A DNA stretch of 5,169 nt from Bacteroidota bacterium (GTDB lineage: Bacteria; Bacteroidota; Bacteroidia; Bacteroidales; B39-G9). Each line of letters begins with the position of its first letter. Positions within the stretch are counted from its first letter, which is position 1. The notes under the pieces were generated by a model. The model was not told the DNA's origin. It did no database searches and saw nothing but the letters and a program-made list of their open reading frames with translations. Position numbers and translations under genes: made by a program. Positions 1-5,169 of the stretch are shown piece after piece. The stretch spans positions 1 to 5,169 of the forward strand of contig QMPG01000258.1 of NCBI GenBank assembly GCA_003648455.1, read 5' to 3'.

Positions 1-2120
1 ACAAGCAAGATGATGTATTGAATAAACTAAAAGAAATAGAAGAATCTCTTTATGATTCTCCAAAAGAAAATTTTATCCAATTAAAGCAGATCTATGAGCA
101 ATCTTCTAAAACTGTAAATGAATCCGCACAAGCTGATGTCCTTTATAAAACTGGAGAAATGTTCAAAAAACTTGGGAAATATCAGGAAGCTGTAAAATTA
201 CTGAATATTGCTCTGCAAGTTTTCGAGAAACAAAGTGACACCATTAAAATTATTCATTGCTATTATTATCTCGGTGAAAGCTATTTGCGTATGAACGATT
301 TTGAAAAATCAGTCAAATATTTTTCATTAGCCTACAATGCTAGTGCTGATATCGACAACAAGAAAATTCATTATAATACCGCAGCTCATATAGGCAGAAT
401 AAATAATGAGCTTGGGAATTATGATAAGGCTCTAAAATATTTGTTCATCGCACTTGATGGATATAAAAAAGAAAAAAATAATAGCAATCTGGCTGGAGCA
501 TATTCCAATATCGGTATAAGTTACAATGATGTTGGTTATTATGATAAATCGATCGAGTATCATTTGAAAGCTGCGGAAATTTGTATTATGCTAAAATCGG
601 TAGATACACTTGCATCAGTTTATCTTAATTTGGGCGTAACTTACCAGAATTCTAATAATTATGAATCTGCTCTCGACTATTTTTTTAAAAGCCTGAAAAT
701 CTCAAAGAAACTGAATCTCTCAAAACGAATTCCTTATTGTTTGAATAACATTGGTGAAGTGTATGAATTGCAAGAAAAATTCGACTCTGCCTTGGAATAT
801 TATTCTCAAGCATTTGAGAAATTACCTGAAAATGATAAATACCCAAAAGCAAGTATTTTGTTTAATCTCAGCAAAGTTTATTTCCACAAAAAAGATTATG
901 ATAATGTTTTCAAATATTTAGATGAAGCAATATTTTTAGCAGAAGAACTCAATGTAAAGAAGATGAAACTGGGAATTTATGAAGGGGCTAAAGATATTTA
1001 TTTCAAATTAGCGAATTTTGAAAAAGCCTTTGAATATCAACAAAAATATTACAATTTGAGATTAACAGTTTTGAATACTGAGACAGCTAAACAGATTGCA
1101 GAAATTCAATCAAAACAAATGTATTTTTCGGAAGATTTGATTGGTAAAGAGGTTATTCAGGAATTCCCTGAAATCATCGGAAACAGTGACGAGATGAAAG
1201 AGATATTTTCTATTATAAATATGGTTGGAGAACATAATGTGAATGTCTTGATTACAGGACCGACAGGAAGCGGAAAGGAACTCGTGGCAAAAGCTATTCA
1301 CAAGAATTATAAAGAAGATTCTCCGTTCGTTGCCATAAACTGCTCTGCAATTCCCGAACATCTGCTGGAAAGCGAATTGTTCGGTTATGCCAAAGGTGCT
1401 TTTACAGGTGCGATCAAAGACAAAAAAGGAAAGATCGAATCCGCCAATTACGGGACTTTATTTTTGGATGAAATCGGTGATATGCCACTTGCTTTGCAAT
1501 CTAAGATTTTGCGTATTATTCAAGAACGAGTGATTTCCCCTGTAGGAAGTACAAAAACAATTCCCGTTTCTATCAGAGTGATTTCTGCTACCAATAAAAA
1601 TTTGCAGGATTCCATCAAAAGTGGTGAATTTCGGCAAGATCTGTTTTTCAGATTAAATGTTATCAACATAAAAATTCCTGCTTTAAAAGATCGCAAAATT
1701 GATATTCCTTTGCTTGCCAATCATTTCGTCAGGAAATTCAATAAGAAATTCAACAAGAATATTAAGGGAATATCTGCCGATTCGCTGAATTATATAATGA
1801 TGCTTTCTTGGGAGGGGAATGTTCGGGAATTGGAAAATGTAATTGAGAAAGCAATTTTACTTTGCGGTCAGGAAGTATTGCATATTGAATTATTTACAGA
1901 TATTGCAGATAAAAAAACTGATAACATTTTTGAAAAAATACCACTGAAATGGTCTGAATATAAATCTCATAAAAACAAGATCATAGATAAACTCGATGCA
2001 GCTTATGTAAAACAGCTTTTATCCTCAGTTGATGATAATGTTCGAGAAGCCAGTAAAAATGGTGGTTTGGAACGAGCACAAATTTACCGACTTTTAAAGA
2101 AAGATAAAGCTAATAAATGA
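1..2120 (+). CDS. TPR-repeat sigma-54-dependent transcriptional activator (bacterial enhancer-binding protein), 5' partial
   Basis: ATPase that remodels sigma-54 RNA polymerase from an upstream DNA site; expected to be cytoplasmic. Numbering starts at the TTG codon at position 18. Residues 39-350 are about eight TPR units; six carry the consensus Gly at 46, 86, 126, 166, 206 and 246, exactly 40 residues apart. A short helical linker (about 351-382) follows. The AAA+ domain (about 383-620) has Walker A GPTGSGKE (414-421), the sigma-54-contacting GAFTGA loop (460-465), Walker B GTLFLDE (479-485), sensor I region SATN (523-526), putative arginine fingers R539/R545, and WEGNVREL (598-605). A Fis-type helix-turn-helix occupies about 660-695. 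There is no receiver, GAF or PAS domain, so the TPR array is the likely sensor. The frame stays open to the left edge (first full codon at 3), and TTG at 18 lacks a convincing ribosome site, so the gene probably starts upstream. It likely controls the sigma-54 promoter at 2360; this is inferred from adjacency. Confidence 0.95.
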   Translation, partial: KQDDVLNKLKEIEESLYDSPKENFIQLKQIYEQSSKTVNESAQADVLYKTGEMFKKLGKYQEAVKLLNIALQVFEKQSDTIKIIHCYYYLGESYLRMNDFEKSVKYFSLAYNASADIDNKKIHYNTAAHIGRINNELGNYDKALKYLFIALDGYKKEKNNSNLAGAYSNIGISYNDVGYYDKSIEYHLKAAEICIMLKSVDTLASVYLNLGVTYQNSNNYESALDYFFKSLKISKKLNLSKRIPYCLNNIGEVYELQEKFDSALEYYSQAFEKLPENDKYPKASILFNLSKVYFHKKDYDNVFKYLDEAIFLAEELNVKKMKLGIYEGAKDIYFKLANFEKAFEYQQKYYNLRLTVLNTETAKQIAEIQSKQMYFSEDLIGKEVIQEFPEIIGNSDEMKEIFSIINMVGEHNVNVLITGPTGSGKELVAKAIHKNYKEDSPFVAINCSAIPEHLLESELFGYAKGAFTGAIKDKKGKIESANYGTLFLDEIGDMPLALQSKILRIIQERVISPVGSTKTIPVSIRVISATNKNLQDSIKSGEFRQDLFFRLNVINIKIPALKDRKIDIPLLANHFVRKFNKKFNKNIKGISADSLNYIMMLSWEGNVRELENVIEKAILLCGQEVLHIELFTDIADKKTDNIFEKIPLKWSEYKSHKNKIIDKLDAAYVKQLLSSVDDNVREASKNGGLERAQIYRLLKKDKANK

Positions 2121-2128
2121 AACAATTA

Positions 2129-2144
2129 TGTTTCCTCTGAAACA
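2129..2144. promoter_or_regulatory. Inverted repeat TGTTTC-N4-GAAACA (candidate distal enhancer site)
   Basis: A perfect 6-bp dyad with a 4-base spacer begins 9 bases after the activator stop codon, centred about 250 bp upstream of the predicted transcription start. It is not followed by a T-run on either strand, which argues against an intrinsic terminator. The same half-site recurs in opposite order at 2221-2236. Dimeric Fis-type helix-turn-helix activators bind dyads of this size, so it is a candidate binding site for the adjacent regulator. That assignment is inference. Confidence 0.45.
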
Positions 2145-2220
2145 AAATGGATTCATCTTTGTTAACTAATACCAAAGCAGTAAGTTAGAAAACAATAAGA
2201 AAAATTTTATCAATTTTCCA

Positions 2221-2236
2221 GAAACATATTTGTTTC
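2221..2236. promoter_or_regulatory. Inverted repeat GAAACA-N4-TGTTTC (candidate proximal enhancer site)
   Basis: A perfect 6-bp dyad with a 4-base spacer (TATT), using the same half-site as 2129-2144 but with the arms in reversed order. Its centre is about 157 bp upstream of the predicted transcription start, within the usual range for sigma-54 enhancer sites, and 92 bp from the centre of the other dyad. It is a candidate operator for the TPR activator; no binding can be shown from sequence alone. Confidence 0.5.
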
Positions 2237-2359
2237 CAATTCATTCAAAACAACAGTCTCCATTATAGCATCAAAAAACATTTTTCAAATTCTCTATCTT
2301 CCTAATTTTAAACAGATTGCATCTTTTTCTTAAGGATTAATCTTCTCAGAATCTCTGTT

Positions 2360-2375
2360 TGGCACAGCTATTGCT
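2360..2375 (+). promoter_or_regulatory. Sigma-54 (RpoN) -24/-12 promoter
   Basis: TGGCAC (2360-2365), five bases, then TTGCT (2371-2375) matches the sigma-54 consensus at every strongly conserved position. The invariant GG (2361-2362) and GC (2373-2374) have the required spacing. Transcription should start near 2386, leaving a leader of only about 15 bases before the ATG at 2401, mostly Shine-Dalgarno. The promoter points at the small ORF and the secreted-protein gene, and follows a gene for a sigma-54 activator with an intact GAFTGA loop. Confidence 0.9.
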
Positions 2376-2388
2376 ATGATACTACTAA

Positions 2389-2396
2389 AAGGAGGT
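2389..2396 (+). promoter_or_regulatory. Near-perfect Shine-Dalgarno of the small ORF
   Basis: AAGGAGGT is fully complementary to the canonical 3' end of 16S rRNA and ends 4 bases before the ATG at 2401. Together with the sigma-54 promoter about 15 bases upstream, it is the main reason to believe the 57-codon ORF is translated. Confidence 0.85.
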
Positions 2397-2400
2397 TCAA

Positions 2401-2574
2401 ATGAAGAAAAATTGGGTTATGCCTATTTTGGACGAAAAGGTAAAATCAATTGTATCATCAAATTCTAAAAAGAACCCAACCGATGATGGGAAGAAGAATG
2501 TAAATACAAATTTGAGAATTAAGAAAAATGAGATCAACAAACAAAAACAATTAGGAGGAAAAAATGTTGAATGA
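2401..2574 (+). CDS. Small Lys/Asn-rich protein of unknown function (57 aa), first gene of the sigma-54 operon
   Basis: I do not recognise this protein. It starts with ATG at 2401 behind an excellent Shine-Dalgarno and ends with TGA at 2572-2574, overlapping the next gene by 11 bp. It begins MKKNWVMPILDEKVKSIVSS; the rest is hydrophilic, with 13 Lys and 9 Asn against 6 acidic residues. There is no signal peptide, membrane segment or cysteine, so it is expected to be a basic, possibly disordered cytoplasmic peptide. The LGGK near its end is encoded by the ribosome site of the next gene and probably has no meaning of its own. Possible roles are a translationally coupled leader ORF, a small regulatory or chaperone-like partner of the exported protein, or a modified-peptide precursor (the W..P.L start is faintly reminiscent of some leader peptides). 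None is established. Confidence 0.6.
   Translation: MKKNWVMPILDEKVKSIVSSNSKKNPTDDGKKNVNTNLRIKKNEINKQKQLGGKNVE
2553..2558 (+). promoter_or_regulatory. Shine-Dalgarno deciding the start of the secreted-protein gene
   Basis: AGGAGG lies 5 bases before the ATG at 2564, inside the last codons of the small ORF. It fixes the start at 2564, just ahead of the signal-peptide sequence. Because it sits within translated sequence, ribosomes finishing the small ORF would reinitiate here, which suggests translational coupling. Confidence 0.85.
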
Positions 2575-4900
2575 ATTAAGAATCGGAAAAAAGGTGAGCA
2601 TAATTTCTCTGTTATTATGCATTGCAGGAACGCTGTTATTTGGAGTTAACGAAATAAATTCCAAAACAAATTATTGGAATAATTCTATAATTAATGAGCA
2701 AAGAAACACAAGGAATGAAAACACGACTCTCGGTGGTCGCTGCACAAAAGAAACACTTACAGCAGTCGATGCCGTTGGTGACACTCTATTTATGGGAGCA
2801 GGAGAATTTTTTGGAGTTCTGGATTATTCAGATATCGAAAATCCTGTAGAGATTGGAGGATTAGATATTCCTGCCGGAATTCTGGAAATTAAGATCAAAG
2901 ATGATTATGCTTATGTAGTTTCGTGGTTTGCAGGTTTTTATGTTGTGGATATTTCGGATGTAACAAATCCCAATTTGGTTTATGAAAACAGTGATTACGC
3001 AGCTCGAAATTACGGAATCGAAACAAACGGAGATTATCTTTATGTGCATTCTATGTCAGGTTTGGTTGTATTTGATATCAGCACTCCTGCAAATCCTGAA
3101 TTTGTAACATCATTGCCTTTCGGTGTTACAGATGTTGTTTTTAATGATAGTTTGATGTTTACTTCTGCAACAGGAGTTGGATTACAATTAGGAGTTTTTG
3201 ACAATAGTAATCCCACAAATCCAACTCAAATAAGCAGTTATTATGATAATGGAATGGTTCTGGCTTTCACGATGTTTGTTCAAGATGATAGATTGTATTA
3301 CTCAAAACCAGGTGAGAATATGGGAATATTAGATATTTCCGATATCAATGACATTCAATTAATAGGACAATATTCAGGCTCGATGCCGACTTATCCTGCA
3401 TTTTATTGGGATATTGTTGTAGAAGGTGATTATGCATATTTAGCAAATGCAAATTATGACGTAAGCACCGGAGAAGCTGTTATTTTTGATATTATAAATA
3501 TATCCAATCCGGCAAATGTTACACAAGTTTTCAGATACAACAATCCAACAGGAAGTGAGAATGTAAAATATGATGTAAGTGTCAGCAATGGCAAAGCTTT
3601 TGTTGCTCATCAGAGTTCGGGGCTATTTACTTTTGATATTTCCGATCCTGAAAATGCAGAATTAAGTAACCATTACCAAACAGGTGGAACTATGGCAGCA
3701 GTGGATGTCACAGACGGTTACGCCTATATCGCAGAAGGTTTTGCAGGATTATATGCAATCGATGTAAATGATCCTGCTTCACCTGAATTTGCAGGAAAAT
3801 ACCAAATGGAACAATCTAATTTTATTGAGAATGTAACTGCCAATAATAACCACGCTTATTGCCCTGATCCTTGGGTTCAAAACAGCACAACGGGGATAAA
3901 TATTTCCGATCCTTCAGCTATGTTCGATGAATTTACGTTTATGCCCGGTGGTGCTCCAATGGTTCCTCTTGCTGACGATGTTGAGTTTTTTGATAATGGA
4001 AATAAAGCTTTGATCTCTTATTGGGATGGTCCTGTTTTCTTTAATGTTGCCGATGATGGAAATCTAGAATTTGTTTCTTATGCTTTTATCGGTGGTTTCC
4101 AACCTGTAACTAATACATTAGTTGCGGGAGATTATGTATATTGCATAATTTCCGGGAACGGTTCGGCAGATTTGTATGTCGTAGATATTTCAAATTTTAA
4201 TGCTCCTCAGATTATAAGTTCTACTTATTCGATTGTATCTGATAAAAATATGTGGAGTTTGGCAATTAAAGAAAACACACTATTTGTTGGTGGCGACTAT
4301 GGGACTATTATGATGTTTGATGTCAGTAATCCTGCCTTACCCAACAATCTGTCTCAATTCCCGATTGGAGAAGCTCCTGTTTATGAAATGAAAGTTAGAG
4401 ACGATTATCTTTATACGGCAGCAGGTCATTTCTTTATGTTTGAAATTTCTGATCCCACAAGCCCTGAGAATATCGGAGATTTCTATACTGGATCAGTTTG
4501 GGCAAGAAGTTTAGCAGTTGATGATGCAGGTCTAATTTATCTCACTGATTATATTGGCGGTTTGTATATTATCAGCAATGATTATTCAGGATCTTCAGCA
4601 GATGATGACAATGTAATAACTGCAAATGTTACATTACAACAGAATTATCCTAATCCGTTTAACCCGATAACATCTATAAGTTTTAGCTTAGAAAAAGCTG
4701 ATAATGTTTCGCTGGAAATTTTTAATTTGAAAGGGCAGAAAGTGAAAACACTCATAGATGAAAGAGTATCATCGGGAACTCATCAAGTTATCTGGAATGG
4801 GATTAATTCCAATAATGAAAAAGTATCAAGTGGTGTTTATCTGTATAAATTGAAGAGTGGTAAAGATACTTCTTTAAAGAAAATGATTTTGATGAAATAA
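2564..4900 (+). CDS. Secreted LVIVD-repeat beta-propeller protein with T9SS type A C-terminal sorting domain
   Basis: A 778-residue exported protein. Residues 1-28 are a signal peptide: basic start ending GKK, then a hydrophobic stretch from VSIISLLLC to about residue 28. C19 lacks a proper lipobox, so type I cleavage is more likely than lipidation. Residues 64-671 contain 14 degenerate repeats of 41-52 residues with the pattern Y.YV....GL.V.DIS.P.NP. The DIS-position residues are D87, D129, D171, D213, D257, D309, D358, D400, N446, N494, D541, D586, E627 and about I669. This is the LVIVD family, known to form beta-propellers; 14 units suggest two seven-bladed propellers. A polar linker (672-687) leads to the sorting domain (688-778) with QNYPNPFNP (693-701), a GQKVKTL segment and C-terminal SGVYLYKL/KKMILMK. 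That domain directs export through the type IX system to the cell surface or medium. No catalytic motif is visible; adhesion or ligand binding is plausible but unproven. It shares the sigma-54 promoter with the small ORF and ends before a strong terminator. Confidence 0.93.
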   Translation: MLNELRIGKKVSIISLLLCIAGTLLFGVNEINSKTNYWNNSIINEQRNTRNENTTLGGRCTKETLTAVDAVGDTLFMGAGEFFGVLDYSDIENPVEIGGLDIPAGILEIKIKDDYAYVVSWFAGFYVVDISDVTNPNLVYENSDYAARNYGIETNGDYLYVHSMSGLVVFDISTPANPEFVTSLPFGVTDVVFNDSLMFTSATGVGLQLGVFDNSNPTNPTQISSYYDNGMVLAFTMFVQDDRLYYSKPGENMGILDISDINDIQLIGQYSGSMPTYPAFYWDIVVEGDYAYLANANYDVSTGEAVIFDIINISNPANVTQVFRYNNPTGSENVKYDVSVSNGKAFVAHQSSGLFTFDISDPENAELSNHYQTGGTMAAVDVTDGYAYIAEGFAGLYAIDVNDPASPEFAGKYQMEQSNFIENVTANNNHAYCPDPWVQNSTTGINISDPSAMFDEFTFMPGGAPMVPLADDVEFFDNGNKALISYWDGPVFFNVADDGNLEFVSYAFIGGFQPVTNTLVAGDYVYCIISGNGSADLYVVDISNFNAPQIISSTYSIVSDKNMWSLAIKENTLFVGGDYGTIMMFDVSNPALPNNLSQFPIGEAPVYEMKVRDDYLYTAAGHFFMFEISDPTSPENIGDFYTGSVWARSLAVDDAGLIYLTDYIGGLYIISNDYSGSSADDDNVITANVTLQQNYPNPFNPITSISFSLEKADNVSLEIFNLKGQKVKTLIDERVSSGTHQVIWNGINSNNEKVSSGVYLYKLKSGKDTSLKKMILMK

Positions 4901-4921
4901 GTTTTACATCATCAGTTAAAG

Positions 4922-4951
4922 TTTGTTTGACAAAAATCAAAGCAAATTTTT
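4922..4951 (+). terminator. Weak AT-rich hairpin with short T-run (possible first terminator)
   Basis: TTTGTTTGA (4922-4930) pairs with TCAAAGCAAA (4937-4946) through nine pairs and one bulged G around a 6-base loop, followed by five T at 4947-4951. The stem is almost all A-T, so it is weak alone. It may support the stronger terminator directly downstream or be incidental. Confidence 0.3.
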
Positions 4952-4952
4952 C

Positions 4953-4990
4953 ATCCGCTTGTTGTTAATTCGATAAGCGGATTTTTTTTT
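4953..4990 (+). terminator. Rho-independent terminator of the secreted-protein operon
   Basis: ATCCGCTT (4953-4960) pairs perfectly with AAGCGGAT (4975-4982). The stem extends inward by four more pairs, two of them G-T wobbles, closing on the loop TTAATT (4965-4970). Nine T follow at 4982-4990. It lies about 50 bases after the stop codon at 4900. The opposite strand lacks an adjoining T-tract, so it appears to act mainly on + strand transcripts. Confidence 0.92.
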
Positions 4991-5169
4991 GGAGATTTTG
5001 CAGGTAACAGGCGCATCGGCAGTCGGGTCGTCAGTTGTTTTTGCCCGAACCTATCGGTTCAGGGTTTAGGCTGTTTGTTTACGGCTGAATCATTCTGATT
5101 CCCAGACTGTGTGAAAATGCAAAAATATAGAAAAATATAGACATAGCTTCCCATAAAACTATTATTTAC
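4991..5169. repeat. Non-coding right flank with a GC-shifted, hairpin-rich segment (possible dispersed intergenic repeat)
   Basis: I see no gene here on either strand; ATG and GTG codons run into stops within a few codons. By hand count 5001-5110 is 56/110 G+C (51%), well above the rest of the window. It contains a hairpin CCCGAACC/GGTTCAGGG (5044-5051 with 5056-5064, one bulged A) and a hairpin GAATCA-TTC-TGATTC (5087-5101). It also has TCGGG (5023-5027), which could alternatively pair with CCCGA (5044-5048). A tandem AAAAATATAG pair (5121-5140) follows. The composition jump and compact structures look like a mobile or dispersed intergenic element, but only one copy is visible, so the repeat label is inference. 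The last 20 or so bases probably lead to a neighbouring gene outside the window. Confidence 0.3.

Larger units (their letters stand above)
2121..2359. promoter_or_regulatory. Non-coding intergenic region upstream of the sigma-54 promoter
   Basis: About 240 bases of very AT-rich DNA between the activator stop codon and the promoter. I found no credible ORF with a ribosome site, no tRNA-like fold and no terminator with a T-tract. The notable content is two dyads sharing one half-site (2129-2144 and 2221-2236). There is also a short palindrome, GATTAATC, at 2335-2342, of uncertain meaning. This length and position match the usual upstream activator region of a sigma-54 promoter. Confidence 0.6.

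Noticed and set aside
1110..1361. Antisense ORF of 83 codons on the - strand
   Set aside because: It lies wholly inside the conserved linker and Walker A region of the activator, has no ribosome site, and encodes an unrecognisable Phe/Asn-rich sequence.
1520..1720. Antisense ORF of 66 codons on the - strand
   Set aside because: It is a shadow of the AAA+ domain coding sequence with no independent support.
2129..2144. Hairpin immediately after the activator stop codon read as an intrinsic terminator
   Set aside because: The stem is only 6 bp and AT-rich, and no T-run follows on either strand. The recurrence of its half-site at 2221-2236 favours a protein-binding dyad.
2208..2220. Possible IHF site (TATCAA followed by TTTT) between enhancer and promoter
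   Set aside because: The required TTR after the 4-base spacer is CCA here, so the consensus is not met.
2335..2351. Short palindromes GATTAATC and TTCTCAGAA just upstream of the -24 element as operators
   Set aside because: They are 8-9 bp, occur once each, and are easily expected by chance in AT-rich DNA.
2552..2565. Double-glycine (LGGK) near the end of the small ORF as a peptidase cleavage site of a secreted peptide
   Set aside because: These codons are the Shine-Dalgarno of the next gene, so the glycines are explained by the overlap. Only a few residues follow them, leaving no core peptide.
2612..2622. Lipoprotein signal at C19 of the secreted protein
   Set aside because: The residues before the Cys (LLL) do not fit a lipobox, and the T9SS sorting domain already accounts for surface targeting.
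2861..3049. Antisense ORF of 62 codons on the - strand
   Set aside because: It is a shadow of the LVIVD-repeat coding region; its composition follows from the complementary repeats.
5121..5140. Tandem AAAAATATAG pair as a CRISPR or iteron-like repeat
   Set aside because: There are only two copies of 10 bases in AT-rich DNA with no spacers and no further copies before the window ends.

Overview
The window looks like AT-rich chromosomal DNA (roughly one third G+C by eye) from a Gram-negative bacterium of the FCB superphylum. The main evidence is the C-terminus of the second large protein. It is a textbook type IX secretion (T9SS, Por) sorting domain with the QNYPNPFNP signature and a ...SGVYLYKL...KKM.L.K ending. 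That form is typical of Cloacimonadota, Ignavibacteria, Marinimicrobia and related candidate phyla. I lean towards a Cloacimonadota-like organism, but this is inferred from protein style and base composition and was not tested by a search.

Layout, all on the + strand: (1) Positions 1-2120 hold the 3' part of a gene for a sigma-54-dependent transcription activator. Its sensory part is a long array of 40-residue TPR repeats in place of a receiver or GAF domain. The reading frame is still open at the left edge, so the true start is probably outside the window. (2) Positions 2121-2400 are non-coding. They hold two perfect dyads built from the same half-site (TGTTTC/GAAACA, 4-bp spacer) and, further down, a consensus-perfect sigma-54 promoter (TGGCAC-N5-TTGCT). 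(3) Positions 2401-2574 hold a 57-codon, Lys/Asn-rich ORF, too short for routine gene calling, with a near-perfect Shine-Dalgarno. (4) Positions 2564-4900 hold a secreted 778-residue protein, overlapping the small ORF by 11 bp. It has a signal peptide, 14 LVIVD-type beta-propeller repeats and the T9SS sorting domain. (5) Positions 4922-4990 hold a strong intrinsic terminator preceded by a weaker hairpin. (6) Positions 4991-5169 are non-coding. They contain a stretch of about 51% G+C with several small hairpins, which resembles a dispersed intergenic repeat.

The genes read as a self-contained circuit. A cytoplasmic TPR-sensing enhancer-binding protein is followed by candidate enhancer sites and a sigma-54 promoter. 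That promoter drives a two-gene operon (small basic protein plus a T9SS-exported double-propeller protein) closed by a terminator. The individual parts are recognisable from sequence. Their regulatory connection is inferred from adjacency and site geometry. The least explained parts are the 57-residue ORF, the paired dyads, and the signal sensed by the TPR domain.
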